This document shows positions 46,590 to 56,052 of a stretch of 64,000 bases of DNA, piece by piece (position 1 is the first letter of the stretch; each line of letters opens with the position of its first letter). Source of the DNA: Mobilicoccus pelagius NBRC 104925 (GTDB lineage: Bacteria > Actinomycetota > Actinomycetes > Actinomycetales > Dermatophilaceae). The translations under genes and the position numbers were made by a program. The stretch spans positions 62,001 to 126,000 of the forward strand of contig NZ_BAFE01000027.1 of NCBI RefSeq assembly GCF_000247995.1, given 5' to 3'. Below the pieces are notes generated by a model. It ran no database searches and was not told the origin of the DNA. It was given only the letters and a program-made list of their open reading frames with translations.

Positions 46590-47366
46590 CAAGGTCGGCG
46601 GGGTCGCGACCTGCGCTGACGGTGACCTCCTCGATCTGCGCCCACATGGCCGGGGCGATCGTGATGCCGTCGTGGCCGAGCCGCTCACGGGAGCGGTGCT
46701 CGGGATCGCCGGGGAGGAGGACCTCCGCGGTGCTTTCGCGCACGTCGAGGACGCGGCCCAGCGACGGGTCGCCCGGCATGGTGGGCGACGCGCGTCTTGT
46801 CGAGGGCGAGGTGGCTGGTCGCGAAGTCCGCGAGCACGGTGCTGCCGTCGCCGCGGGGGGACGCCGGGGCGACGGGGTTGGTGCCCATCCGCGCGGCCGC
46901 GCCGTCGTGTGGGCGACGAGGTCTCGCCGGTGACGCTCACGAGGTGGATCGTCGCGGAGCCCGCAGCGGCGCACTGCTCGGCCCAGTGGCCGACCCGACC
47001 GATGTGGTGGGTACGGCGCAGACCGACGGCGGCGGCCTCGTGCGTCGCGGCCCGTTCGATGCCGAGACGCATCGCGTCGCGTGCCGTCACCTGGGCGGGA
47101 CCCATCCCCGCGTCGAGGGTGACGACGACGCCGGTGTCGGCGACGACCTCCGGGTGGCGACCGAGGGGGAGGGGCCCCGCCGCGAGGGACGCCGCATACT
47201 CCGGGATCATCCCGACCCCGTGCCTCGGGTGGCCGGCGACCTCGGCGGCGACGAGGCGGTCGGCGAGTCGTCGGGCCTCCTCCGCGGGGCCACCGAGAGC
47301 CTGCCAGATCGCGAGCGTGACGGCGCGGAGGTGGTCCGGTGCGTGCGTGATCGTCGGGGCCGTCAT
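46590..47366 (-). pseudogene. Decayed Ldh2-family (malate/ureidoglycolate-type) dehydrogenase
   Basis: The ATG at 47366 opens a normal N-terminal half: LRAVTLAIWQALGG, HPRHGVGMIPEY, AVGLRRTHHIGRVGHWAEQ, all typical of Ldh2 oxidoreductases. Near 46912 homology shifts one frame (to GAAARMGTNPVAPASPRGDG and VLADFATSHLALDKTRVA). Near 46775 it shifts again, to EVLLPGDPEHRSRERLG and DGITIAPAMWAQIEEV, the family C terminus. About 100 residues between, holding most of the second half, are missing. The 3' end runs into the 14-bp minisatellite. So it carries two frameshifts and an internal deletion. The family normally reduces 2-oxoacids with NAD(P)H. Confidence 0.8.
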
Positions 47367-47490
47367 GTCTTCGTCGGTATCGAGGCCGTCCTCCCGCCTC
47401 TCGCCTTGCCCCTGGTCACGGCCCCGTCGCGAGGCGTCCTGCACCTGTTCCGGGCCCCGCTGCTCCGGATCCGGCTTGCCCCCGGACGTG

Positions 47491-47528
47491 CGGACGCCCC
47501 GCATCCTCGAGGGGATGCGGGGCGTCCG
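47491..47528. terminator. 16-bp hairpin between aceE and the pseudogene
   Basis: Perfect arms 47491-47506 and 47513-47528 with a 6-base loop, 30 bp beyond the aceE stop on the minus strand. A strong terminator shape without a T-run. Confidence 0.75.
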
Positions 47529-47558
47529 GTCTCGCCTGGGCGAGGACGCGCGTACGGG

Positions 47559-50327
47559 TCAGCTCTCGCCGCCCGCATTGCCGGAGTCACCGGCGGTGAC
47601 GTCGAGCAGCTTGTACTTGCTCGCCGCGGCGTGCGGCACCGAGTCCTCGACCTCGCCGCGCGCGGCGAGCATCTGCAGGGTGCGCACGACCATCGACGGG
47701 CCGTCGATGTGGAAGAACCGGCGCGCCGCCTGGCGGGTGTCGGAGAACCCGAAACCGTCCGCGCCGAGGGCGGAGAAGTCGCCGGGGACCCACGGGGCGA
47801 TGAAGTCCTGCAGCTCGCTCGCGTAGTCGCTCGTCGCGACGACCGGGCCGGGGGCGTCCTCGAGGCACCGCGTGATCCACGGGGTGCGCTGGGGGGCATC
47901 GGGGTGGAGGAAGCGCTGCTCGTCGCAGGCCTTGGCCTCGCGGCGGAGTTCGCCCCAGCTCGTCACGCTCCACACGTCGGCGACGACACCCCAATCCTCC
48001 TCGAGGAGCTGCTGCGCCTCGAGGGCCCACGGCACGCCCACGCCGGAGGCGAGGAGCTGCGCACGCGGTGCGGAGTCGGGGTTGTCGAGGCCCCCGCCGT
48101 CACCGGCACGGAAGAGGTACATGCCGCGGAGGATCCCGTCGACGTCGACCTCGTCGGGCTCGGCCGGCTGCTGCATCGGCTCGTTGTAGACCGTGAGGTA
48201 GAAGATGACGTCCTCGGGGTCCTCGCCGAACATGCGCTCGAGGCCGCTCTCGACGATGTGCGCGATCTCGAACCCGAAGGCCGGGTCGTAGTGCACGACG
48301 GCCGGGTTCGTGTTGGCGAGCACGGGGGAGTGGCCGTCCATGTGCTGGAGGCCCTCACCGGTGAGGGTGGTGCGTCCGGCGGTGGCGCCGATGAGGAACC
48401 CGCGGCTCATCTGGTCGGCGGCCGCCCAGATCGCGTCGCCGGTGCGCTGGAAGCCGAACATCGAGTAGAAGACGTAGACGGGCAGCATCGGCTCGCCGTG
48501 TGTCGAGTAGCTCGTGCCGGCCGCGGTGAACGCGGCGACGGACCCGGCCTCGTTGATGCCGAGGTGGAGCATCTGCCCCGTCGCCGACTCCCTGTAGGCG
48601 AGCATGAGTTCCGCGTCGACGGCCGTGTAGTTCTGGCCGTGCGGGTTGTAGATCTTGCTCGTCGGGAAGAAGCTGTCCATCCCGAACGTGCGGGCCTCGT
48701 CGGGGATGATCGGCACGACGCGCTTGCCGAACTCCTTGTCGCGCATGAGGTCCTTGAGCAGCCGGACGAACGCCATCGTCGTCGCGACCTGCTGCTTGCC
48801 GGAGCCCTTCTTGAGCGAGCCGTAGGCGGAGGCGTCGGGCAGGTGGATGTGCTGCTTGCCGGAGCGGCGCTCGGGGACGAATCCACCGAGCTTCTCGCGG
48901 CGCTCCATCAGGTACTGGATGCGCTCGTCGTCGGGGCCGGGGTTGTAGTACGGCGGCTGGTACGGGTCGGCCTCGAGCTGCTCGTCGCTCACCGGGATGT
49001 GCAGGGTGTCGCGCAGCGCCTTGAGGTCGGCGAGGGCGAACTTCTTCATCTGGTGGGTGGCGTTGCGGCCCGCGAAGGAGCTGCCGAGGGTGAAACCCTT
49101 GATCGTCTTGGCGAGGATGACGGTCGGCTGGCCGGTGTGCCGCATCGCGCGGTCGTAGGCGGCGTACACCTTACGGTAGTCGTGACCGCCGCGGCGGAGC
49201 TTCCACCAGATGTCGTCGTCGGTCCAGTTCTCGACGAGCTTGCGGGTGCGCGGGTCGCGTCCGAAGAAGAAGTCGCGGACGTACTTGCCGTCGTTCGCGC
49301 GGAACGTCTGGTAGTCGCCGTCGGGCGTGCTGTTCATGAGGTGGACGAGCGCGCCCTGGCTGTCGGCGGCGAGGAGCTCGTCCCAGCCGCTGCCCCAGAC
49401 GGTCTTGATGACGTTCCAACCCGCACCGCGGAAGAACGCCTCGAGCTCCTGGATGATCTTGCCGTTGCCGCGGACGGGCCCGTCGAGGCGCTGCAGGTTG
49501 CAGTTGACGACGAACGTGAGGTTGTCGAGCTCCTCCATCGCCGCCCACTGGAGGGCGCCGCGGCTCTCGACCTCGTCCATCTCGCCGTCGCCGAGGAACG
49601 CCCACACGTGCTGCTCGGACGTGTCCTTGATGCCGCGGTTGTGGAGGTACTTGTTGAACTGCGCCTGGTAGATCGCGTTGATCGGGCCGAGACCCATCGA
49701 CACGGTGGGGAACTGCCAGAACTCCGGCATGAGCCGCGGGTGCGGGTAGCTCGGCAGGGCGAGCGGCCTGCCGTCGACGACGTGGCTGTGCTCCTGGCGG
49801 AACCCGTCGAGCTGCGCCTCGGGGATACGGCCCTCGAGGTAGGCGCGGGCGTACATGCCGGGGGAGGCGTGGCCCTGGAAGAAGACCTGGTCGCCGCCGC
49901 CGGGGTGGTTCTGACCGCGGAAGAAGTGGTTGAGGCCCACCTCGTAGAGGGTCGCGGCGGAGGCGTACGTGGAGATGTGGCCGCCGACGCCGACGCCGGG
50001 CCGCTGCGCACGGTGCACGAGGACGGCGGCGTTCCAGCGGATCAGACGGCGGAACGCGCGCTCCATGTCCTCGTCGCCGGGGAACCAGGGCTCCTGCTCG
50101 ACGGGGATGGTGTTGACGTAGTCGGTCGTCGTGAGGGAGGGGACGCCCACCTGTCGCACGCGCGCGTGCTCGAGGAGGCTGAGCATGATGTAGCGGGCGC
50201 GCTGCTGACCGTGGGCGTCGATCAGAGCGTCGAGCGACTCACGCCATTCCTGGGTCTCCTGCGGATCGATGTCCGGGAAGTTGCTCGCGAGGCCGTTGAT
50301 GATCGGGCCTTTGTCAACCGGTCGCAC
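47559..50327 (-). CDS. aceE: Pyruvate dehydrogenase E1 component, homodimeric type
   Basis: 922 aa. Thiamine-diphosphate enzyme that decarboxylates pyruvate and passes the acetyl group to E2 lipoyl domains. N-terminal segment [20 protein letters not shown] and the ThDP motif [17 protein letters not shown] end in a conserved [10 protein letters not shown]. The C-terminal domain has [22 protein letters not shown] and [12 protein letters not shown] 50327 was chosen: AAAGGA lies upstream and it gives the usual start [20 protein letters not shown] at 50380-50385 is a possible -10. Confidence 0.96.
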   Translation of the reverse strand: MRPVDKGPIINGLASNFPDIDPQETQEWRESLDALIDAHGQQRARYIMLSLLEHARVRQVGVPSLTTTDYVNTIPVEQEPWFPGDEDMERAFRRLIRWNAAVLVHRAQRPGVGVGGHISTYASAATLYEVGLNHFFRGQNHPGGGDQVFFQGHASPGMYARAYLEGRIPEAQLDGFRQEHSHVVDGRPLALPSYPHPRLMPEFWQFPTVSMGLGPINAIYQAQFNKYLHNRGIKDTSEQHVWAFLGDGEMDEVESRGALQWAAMEELDNLTFVVNCNLQRLDGPVRGNGKIIQELEAFFRGAGWNVIKTVWGSGWDELLAADSQGALVHLMNSTPDGDYQTFRANDGKYVRDFFFGRDPRTRKLVENWTDDDIWWKLRRGGHDYRKVYAAYDRAMRHTGQPTVILAKTIKGFTLGSSFAGRNATHQMKKFALADLKALRDTLHIPVSDEQLEADPYQPPYYNPGPDDERIQYLMERREKLGGFVPERRSGKQHIHLPDASAYGSLKKGSGKQQVATTMAFVRLLKDLMRDKEFGKRVVPIIPDEARTFGMDSFFPTSKIYNPHGQNYTAVDAELMLAYRESATGQMLHLGINEAGSVAAFTAAGTSYSTHGEPMLPVYVFYSMFGFQRTGDAIWAAADQMSRGFLIGATAGRTTLTGEGLQHMDGHSPVLANTNPAVVHYDPAFGFEIAHIVESGLERMFGEDPEDVIFYLTVYNEPMQQPAEPDEVDVDGILRGMYLFRAGDGGGLDNPDSAPRAQLLASGVGVPWALEAQQLLEEDWGVVADVWSVTSWGELRREAKACDEQRFLHPDAPQRTPWITRCLEDAPGPVVATSDYASELQDFIAPWVPGDFSALGADGFGFSDTRQAARRFFHIDGPSMVVRTLQMLAARGEVEDSVPHAAASKYKLLDVTAGDSGNAGGES

Positions 50328-50379
50328 GGGGTGTCCTTTCTGCCGGTCACAGTCGCCGAAAGCGACCTTAGTCACGGTC

Positions 50380-50385
50380 AGAATA
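50380..50385 (-). promoter_or_regulatory. Candidate aceE -10 (TATTCT)
   Basis: On the minus strand TATTCT lies 53 bp before GTG 50327, leaving a leader of about 45 bases that includes AAAGGA. No firm -35. Confidence 0.35.
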
Positions 50386-50523
50386 GTGCTCGCCGCACGC
50401 GCAGCGGTGCGCAGGGGCGCGTCGACGCGGCGTCGGGGGCCACCTGCGGCACGCGGTGGCGCGGCGCGTGACGCCGTGGGCGCCCTCGCGGCACGCGGTC
50501 CGCTCCCGGGGGCGGTGACGCGA

Positions 50524-51369
50524 TCAGGAGACTCCGAGCCGTTCGGCCCCGGAGTACACGGTGAAGCGCGGCGGCCGCAGGAATCCGACGAGGGTGAGAC
50601 CGGCGCGGTCGGCGAGATCGACCGCGAGGCTCGTCGGGGCGGACACCGCCGCCATGACGGGGACGCCGGCGAGGACGCACTTCTGCACGAGTTCGAAGCC
50701 CGCCCGCCCACTGACGAGGAGGACGTGGTCGCGCCGCAGGGACCGGCCCTCGCGTGCGGCCCACCCGACGAGCTTGTCGACGGCGTTGTGCCGACCGATG
50801 TCCTCGCGCAGCGCGACGAGGTCCCCGTCCGTCGTGAACAGCGCCGCGGCGTGGACCCCTCCGGTGCGGTCGAAGCCCACCTGGTGGGCGCGCATCGTGT
50901 CGACGAGACCGCAGAGCACCTCGGGGTCGACGCGGACGTCGCCGCCGCTCGCCCTCAGATCGGGCGTGTCGGCATTCATCACGGCCTCGATGCTCTCGGA
51001 GCCGCAGATGCCGCAGGCGCTCGAGGTGTAGCTGCGACGCGCCGAGACGCCTTCGGCGAGTTCGGCGCCGGGGGTGAGGGTCACTTCGACGACGTTGAAC
51101 GTCGGGGAGCCGGACTCGTCGACGTCGGTGCAGTGCATCATCGCCGCCACGTCCTCGGCCTGCGAGATCGCGCGCTCGGACAGCAGCCAGCCGAGGGCGA
51201 GGTCGAAGTCGTCGCCGGGTGTGCGCATCGTCGTCGTGAGCGGGGTACCGTCGACACGGATCTCGAGGGGCTCCTCGACGGCGACGGTGTCGGGGCGGGG
51301 TCGCGTCGTGGGCCCCGAGGGGGTCGTGTCGACCCGTATCGCGGGGGTTCGCGCCGTCCGTCGGCCCAC
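50524..51369 (-). CDS. fdhD: Formate dehydrogenase accessory sulfurtransferase FdhD
   Basis: About 281 aa. FdhD transfers sulfur from a cysteine desulfurase to the molybdenum cofactor needed by formate dehydrogenase. The Cys pair is in [36 protein letters not shown] and [14 protein letters not shown] are conserved family segments. GTG 51369 was chosen since GAGGA is seven bases upstream; GTG 51375 is an alternative. No formate dehydrogenase or moco gene is nearby, so its client lies elsewhere. Confidence 0.93.
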   Translation of the reverse strand: MGRRTARTPAIRVDTTPSGPTTRPRPDTVAVEEPLEIRVDGTPLTTTMRTPGDDFDLALGWLLSERAISQAEDVAAMMHCTDVDESGSPTFNVVEVTLTPGAELAEGVSARRSYTSSACGICGSESIEAVMNADTPDLRASGGDVRVDPEVLCGLVDTMRAHQVGFDRTGGVHAAALFTTDGDLVALREDIGRHNAVDKLVGWAAREGRSLRRDHVLLVSGRAGFELVQKCVLAGVPVMAAVSAPTSLAVDLADRAGLTLVGFLRPPRFTVYSGAERLGVS

Positions 51370-51524
51370 AGTCACATCCTCGTCCGGGGGCGTTCTCGCC
51401 CGCCTCCACGGGGGCGAATCGCCCGGCGATCGGGCCCGCGTGCTTGCAAGATCGCACGTGAGCCGCTGCACTAGAGTCGAAACGGTACATCGGGACGGCC
51501 AAGCCGCCCACTCATGAGAGGTTG

Positions 51525-51947
51525 ATGCGCGTGGTTGGCACGTCCACGGCGGGTCCGGTTTCCAAACTGGGTCTGGCCGAAGACCAGGTAGTTCTCGAGC
51601 TCGGGTACGACGACGACGTCGACGACGAGCTCCGTTCCCAGATCGAGGCCGTCGTCGGCCGTGGCCTCGAGGACGAGGACTACGAGGAGGTCGTGGACGC
51701 GGTTCTGCTGTGGTGGCGCGACGACGACGGTGATCTCACCGACGCACTGGTCGACGCCCTCGTCACGCTCGAGGACCACGGCTTCATCGTCCTGCTCACT
51801 CCCAAGGTGGGTCTCGACGGTGACGTCGACGCGAGCGACGTGGCCGAGGCCGCCGAGACGGCGGGGCTCCACGCGTCCGTGAGCGTCAACCTCACCCCGG
51901 AGTGGTCGGCGACGCGCCTCGTGGCGCCCAGGACGAACCGCCGCTGA
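51525..51947 (+). CDS. DUF3052 family protein
   Basis: About 140 aa, acidic. The stretch LGLAEDQVVLELGYDDDVDD and later VLLWWRDDDGDLTDALVDA are typical of DUF3052, an actinobacterial family of unknown function often found near aceE and peroxiredoxin genes, as here. Start is uncertain: ATG 51525 or GTG 51531, which has GAGAGG nine bases upstream. TAGAGT at 51472-51477 is a probable -10. Confidence 0.85.
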   Translation: MRVVGTSTAGPVSKLGLAEDQVVLELGYDDDVDDELRSQIEAVVGRGLEDEDYEEVVDAVLLWWRDDDGDLTDALVDALVTLEDHGFIVLLTPKVGLDGDVDASDVAEAAETAGLHASVSVNLTPEWSATRLVAPRTNRR

Positions 51948-52020
51948 CGAGTCGGGGGCCGCTCCGCGACTCGCCGCTCTCGGGCTCTCCCGAGCGCAGG
52001 CGAGGAGCGAACGTTCTTGG

Positions 52021-52026
52021 CAGACT
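52021..52026 (+). promoter_or_regulatory. -10 element (CAGACT) of the peroxiredoxin gene
   Basis: CAGACT is followed by six bases and ATG 52033, predicting a leaderless mRNA. Confidence 0.45.
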
Positions 52027-52032
52027 GGGGGG

Positions 52033-52503
52033 ATGACTCCCCTCTCGATCGGTGACGCGGCTCCCGCCTTCGCCCTGACGAACCAGTTCGGCAAGGTCGT
52101 CACGCTCGAGGAGCTGACGGCCGACCGGGCCGCGCTCCTCGTCTTCTACCCGTTCGCGTTCTCGGGGATATGCACCGGGGAGCTCCAGGCGATTCGTGAC
52201 GATCTCGCGCGGTTCCAGAGCGAGCACGTGACGACGGTGGCGATCAGCTGCGACCCGATGTTCACGTTGCGCGCCTGGGCCGACTCCGACGCGTTCTTCT
52301 TCCCGCTGCTGTCGGACTTCTGGCCGCACGGGCAGGTCGCCCGCTCCTACGGCGTCTTCGAGGAGGAGGGCGGGTTCGCCACACGGGGCACGTTCCTCGT
52401 CGTCCCCGACGGCACGATCGCGTGGACGCTCGTCACGGGACCGGGTGAGCAGCGTGACTTCTCGGGCTTCCACCGCACCCTCGCCGACCTCGTCGGCGCC
52501 TGA
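52033..52503 (+). CDS. AhpE-type peroxiredoxin
   Basis: 156 aa. Thioredoxin-fold peroxidase that reduces hydroperoxides or peroxynitrite. The peroxidatic Cys47 is in FYPFAFSGICTGE, the FxxxCxxE-like signature of AhpE. A second Cys (C73) in VAISCDPM could assist. Later, GTFLVVPDGTIAW is the fold's beta strand. ATG 52033 is supported by the -10 six bases upstream. The reductant partner is unknown. Confidence 0.9.
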   Translation: MTPLSIGDAAPAFALTNQFGKVVTLEELTADRAALLVFYPFAFSGICTGELQAIRDDLARFQSEHVTTVAISCDPMFTLRAWADSDAFFFPLLSDFWPHGQVARSYGVFEEEGGFATRGTFLVVPDGTIAWTLVTGPGEQRDFSGFHRTLADLVGA

Positions 52504-52632
52504 CACGTCGTCGCGGCGGGGAGGGGTCCACGTCGCGAACGTCGTTCCTGCCTCGGCGTCCCCGGATGCGATAATGGACGTCGTGCGTCCGCCGGGCTTC
52601 TCGGTGGCGTCGACTCGCCCGTCCGCGGGCAC

Positions 52633-52708
52633 GGGCCTGTAGCTCAGGTGGTAGAGCACCGCGTTTACACCGCGGGTGTCGTCGGTTCGAGCCCGGCCGG
52701 GCCCACCA
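52633..52708 (+). tRNA. tRNA-Val (anticodon TAC), CCA encoded
   Basis: Acceptor GGGCCTG pairs with CGGGCCC; loop TTTACAC gives anticodon TAC at 52666-52668; T-loop GGTTCGAGCCC. Discriminator A52705 is followed by CCA, unlike the two tRNAs at 23.8 kb. GATAAT at 52570 is a probable -10. Confidence 0.95.
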
Positions 52709-52843
52709 TCTCCCCCCTGGGCGCTCGCCCGCCGTCCCGGCACTCCGGGGTCGGGTCGTCCGCGACACCGTCGCCGCTCAGTAGGCTGGCCGTCACGAGA
52801 GACCGGCCTCACGGGCGGGCCGAGCGAGGGGAAGGCACGAGAC

Positions 52844-53800
52844 ATGACGAACGACAATCGCGACGCCGGGAGTCCCCGCACCACCGGGGCCACGGGGGAC
52901 GACGCGGACATGGTGACGCTCGCGCAGGTCGTCGAGCTCCTCGAGGGTTTCTACCCGTCGGGCACGGCGCAGTCATGGGACCGGGTAGGCCTCACCACCG
53001 GAGATCCCGACCAGCCGGTCCGTCGCATCCACTACGCCGTCGACCCGACCCTCGGCGTCGTCGAGGAGGCCCGTGACGCGGGCGCCGATCTCCTCATCAC
53101 CCACCACCCCCTCCTCCTGCGTGGCGTCCACTCCGTCGCGTCGACGAGCGCGAAGGGCGCGACCGTGACGGCACTCGTCGTCGCCGACATCGCGCTCTAC
53201 TCGGCCCACACGAACGCCGACGTCGCATGGCCGGGGGTGTGCGACGCCCTCGCGCAGGCGTGCGGACTCGGCGAGGTCGAGACGCTCACCGTCGAGGAGG
53301 GCCAGGATCTCGGCCGGGTCGGTGACCTCGCCGAGTCGATCTCGCTCGGCGACCTCGCGCGTCGTCTCTCCTCGCGCCTGCGCGCCACGGCGGGGGGCCT
53401 GCGCGTCTCAGGACCGGCGGACGCACCCGTCCGTCGCATCGCCGTCCTCGGCGGTGCGGGCGACTCGCTCTTCGATGCCGTGCGGGCGTGCGACGCCGAC
53501 GTGTACGTCACCTCCGACCTGCGACACCACCCCGCGCTCGAGGCGCGCGAAGAGGCCCGGGGCGGCACCCCGTACCTCGTCGACGGCGGCCACTTCGCGA
53601 CGGAGTACCTGTGGCTCGCCGACGCCTCGCGTCGTCTGCGCGACGCCCTCGCCGGGCTCAGCGAGGCGGGCGCCGTCGTCGAGCATCACGTGAGCACGCT
53701 CGTCACCGATCCGTGGACGTTCACCGTCGGCGCCCGCGACCTCGCCGACCTCGACGCGGACGACGACACCGGCAACTCCGACGACCTCGCCGGGAATTGA
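52844..53800 (+). CDS. Nif3-like dinuclear metal centre protein
   Basis: 318 aa. NIF3/DUF34 protein of the type joined in operons to the zinc-ribbon and RNase H genes in actinobacteria; probably a metal-dependent hydrolase with unknown substrate. Metal ligands: LLITHHPLLL and YSAHTNADVA, with VDGGHFATEY later. ATG 52844 gives MTNDNRDAGS; the first ~30 residues are acidic and disordered. A TAGGCT -10 is at 52782. It lies 94 bp before the next gene. Confidence 0.88.
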   Translation: MTNDNRDAGSPRTTGATGDDADMVTLAQVVELLEGFYPSGTAQSWDRVGLTTGDPDQPVRRIHYAVDPTLGVVEEARDAGADLLITHHPLLLRGVHSVASTSAKGATVTALVVADIALYSAHTNADVAWPGVCDALAQACGLGEVETLTVEEGQDLGRVGDLAESISLGDLARRLSSRLRATAGGLRVSGPADAPVRRIAVLGGAGDSLFDAVRACDADVYVTSDLRHHPALEAREEARGGTPYLVDGGHFATEYLWLADASRRLRDALAGLSEAGAVVEHHVSTLVTDPWTFTVGARDLADLDADDDTGNSDDLAGN

Positions 53801-53894
53801 CCGGACTGCGTCGCCACCCGGCCTCGGACCGCCCGCACCGGAGCCATCCGAACCGCATCCCCGTCCGTCTCCCACGGACACGAAAGGACCCTTC

Positions 53895-54632
53895 GTGAAG
53901 GCCGACCCCGCCTCCCAGCTCCGCCTCCTCGACCTGCAGGAGGACGACACGCGCGAGGCGCAGATCGCGCACCGTCTCGCGACGCTGCCCGAGAACGCCG
54001 AGGTCGACGCCGTCACCGGCGAGCTCGCGGCGCTCGACGCCGAGCTCGACCGCGCCCGCGCGGAGGCCGAACAGGTGCGGCGCGAGGTCGCGGCGGCGGA
54101 GGCCGAGGTCACCCAGGTCCGCGAGCGGGCGACGCGCAACCGTGCCCGTCTCGACGCCGGCCAGGGGTCGGCGAAAGACCTCCAGGCCCTCACCCAGGAC
54201 CTCGATTCCCTCGCCCGGCGCCAGGACGAGCTCGAGGAGGTCGAGCTCGAGGTCATGGAACGGGCGGAGGAGGCCGACGGGCGGGTCACCGCGCTCGAGA
54301 CGGACCGCGAGCCGATCGTCGCCCACCTCACGGCGGCGAGGGAGGCCGCGGCCACCGTCACGGCGGTCCTCGACGCCGAACGTGCCCAGATCGCCGCCCG
54401 CCGTGCCGACCTCGCCGCGGGCGTCCCGGAGGATCTCCTCGCGCTCTACGAGAAGATCCGGGGTCTCTCGGGGACGGGGGCGGCTCCGTTGCGTCGACGC
54501 CAGTGCGAGGGCTGTCATCTCGAACTCGGACCGAGCGACCTCGCGCGGGTGGCCAAGGCCGCCGAGGACGACGTCGTCCGCTGCGAGGAGTGCCGTCGCA
54601 TCCTCGTGCGCACGACGGAGTCGGGCCTGTGA
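53895..54632 (+). CDS. Zinc-ribbon coiled-coil protein (DUF164/CT398 type)
   Basis: 245 aa. A long helical coiled coil (residues ~5-180, rich in Glu/Ala/Arg) followed by a C4 zinc ribbon (QCEGCHLEL and CEECRRIL). The family is widespread and ill-defined in function. In mycobacteria the same trio with Nif3 and the RNase H/phosphatase gene is conserved. GTG 53895 is the start; it overlaps the next gene by 4 bp. Confidence 0.85.
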   Translation: MKADPASQLRLLDLQEDDTREAQIAHRLATLPENAEVDAVTGELAALDAELDRARAEAEQVRREVAAAEAEVTQVRERATRNRARLDAGQGSAKDLQALTQDLDSLARRQDELEEVELEVMERAEEADGRVTALETDREPIVAHLTAAREAAATVTAVLDAERAQIAARRADLAAGVPEDLLALYEKIRGLSGTGAAPLRRRQCEGCHLELGPSDLARVAKAAEDDVVRCEECRRILVRTTESGL

Positions 54633-56014
54633 GCGCGATGCGTCGTCTCGTCGTCGAGGCCGACGGCGGTTCCCGCGGCAACCCCGGCGTCGCCGGCTAC
54701 GGCGCCCTCGTGCGCGAGGGCCGTTCGGTACTGCGGGAACTCGCGGCACCGCTCGGCAAGGAGAGCAACAACGTCGCCGAGTACACCGGCCTCATCGTCG
54801 GCCTGGGTGCGGCGCTCGAGATCGCCGCGGGCGAGCCCGTCGCGATCGACGTGCGGATGGACTCCAAGCTCGTCGTCGAACAGATGAGCGGACGCTGGAA
54901 GATCAAGCACGCCGACATGCAGCGGCTCGCGCGGGAGGCGCGGGCCCTCGTCGCCGACGTCGTGGCTAACGGCGGGTCGGTCGACTTCACGTGGATCCCC
55001 CGCGCCGAGAACAAGGCCGCCGACGCCCTCTCCAACGAGGGCATGGACGGTCGCCACGTCGACCGCACCCCCGGGGGTTCCGCGCCCGGGGGCTCCGGGG
55101 ACGAGGACGACCCGGGCGAGGCGGCACCCCCGCCGGCCGGATGGCGTGAAGTGCTCACCCGGCGGTCGGGCGTGCAGGAGGGGGCCGCGACCACGGCCGG
55201 GACGGCCGAGCCCACTGGGGCGTCCGAGGCGACCGTGCACTCCGTCTCGGGAGGGGCGGAGGACGAGACGACTGCGATGACCGGGACGCCGGCTCCGACG
55301 GGCGCGGCGGCGACGCCGGCGGCGACCCCGGCGCCGGACCTCTCCCCACCGGTCCGCATCGCACTCGTGCGTCACGGTGTCACCGAATACACCCGGCAGG
55401 GGCGGCTCGACGGACGAGGTGGATCGGATCCGGCGCTCACCGCGGAGGGGACGGCGCAGGCCCGCGCGGCCGCCCGCGGCGTCGAGGCGTTCCTCGGCCG
55501 GGGGGGTGTCGTGCGGGTCGTCACGTCGTCGCTGCAGCGGGCGCGACAGACGGGGGCGGCCGTCGCCGCGACCCTCGGCGTTCCCGCCGAGGTGGAGGCC
55601 GACCTCGATGAGCTGTGCTTCGGTTCGTGGGAGGGGCGCACCGTCGCCGAGCTCACCCGCGAGGAGGTCGACTCGCTCCAGCGGTCCCGCACCGCCGAGG
55701 ACGTGCCCCCGCCCGGCGGGGAGAGCTATACCGACCTCGCCGATCGCGTCCTGCCCGCGATGCGTCGTCTCGTCGACGAGCTCCGCGACGAGGCCGCCCG
55801 CACCGAGGCGGGGGGAGCACCGGCGGTGTCGCCGACGCTCGTCCTCGTCACCCACCGGGGCCCGATCGGCGTGATCCTCGCCGACGTCCTCGGCCTCCCG
55901 CGTCCGCACGTGTGGCGTCTCGCGACGGCGCCGTGCTCGCTCACGTCGATCCGCACGTGGCGTGACGGCGGTGTCGTCGTCGAGTTCGTCAACGACACTT
56001 CCCACCTGCGTTAA
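54629..56014 (+). CDS. Bifunctional RNase HI/histidine phosphatase
   Basis: About 461 aa from GTG 54629 (GTGA overlap). The N-terminal RNase HI has EADGGSRGNPG, EYTGL and MDSKLVVEQMSGRWKI, holding the acidic residues. A Pro/Thr/Ala-rich linker of about 75 residues (~150-235) follows. The C-terminal phosphoglycerate-mutase-like phosphatase has LVRHGVTEYTRQGRLDG and VTHRGPIGVI, the two catalytic His. The mycobacterial homologue (Rv2228c type) has RNase H and acid-phosphatase activity. Physiological link of the halves is unknown. Confidence 0.92.
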   Translation: MSAMRRLVVEADGGSRGNPGVAGYGALVREGRSVLRELAAPLGKESNNVAEYTGLIVGLGAALEIAAGEPVAIDVRMDSKLVVEQMSGRWKIKHADMQRLAREARALVADVVANGGSVDFTWIPRAENKAADALSNEGMDGRHVDRTPGGSAPGGSGDEDDPGEAAPPPAGWREVLTRRSGVQEGAATTAGTAEPTGASEATVHSVSGGAEDETTAMTGTPAPTGAAATPAATPAPDLSPPVRIALVRHGVTEYTRQGRLDGRGGSDPALTAEGTAQARAAARGVEAFLGRGGVVRVVTSSLQRARQTGAAVAATLGVPAEVEADLDELCFGSWEGRTVAELTREEVDSLQRSRTAEDVPPPGGESYTDLADRVLPAMRRLVDELRDEAARTEAGGAPAVSPTLVLVTHRGPIGVILADVLGLPRPHVWRLATAPCSLTSIRTWRDGGVVVEFVNDTSHLR

Positions 56015-56040
56015 CCCCGCCCGCAGGGAAGCGCGTCTCC

Positions 56041-56046
56041 TAGGCT
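56041..56046 (+). promoter_or_regulatory. -10 element (TAGGCT) of the RNB gene
   Basis: TAGGCT is followed by six bases then ATG 56053, a leaderless start. Confidence 0.52.
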
Positions 56047-56052
56047 GGACGC

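Noticed and set aside
50328-50523. A gene between aceE and fdhD
   Set aside because: 196 bp without a plausible frame; it looks like the aceE promoter region only.
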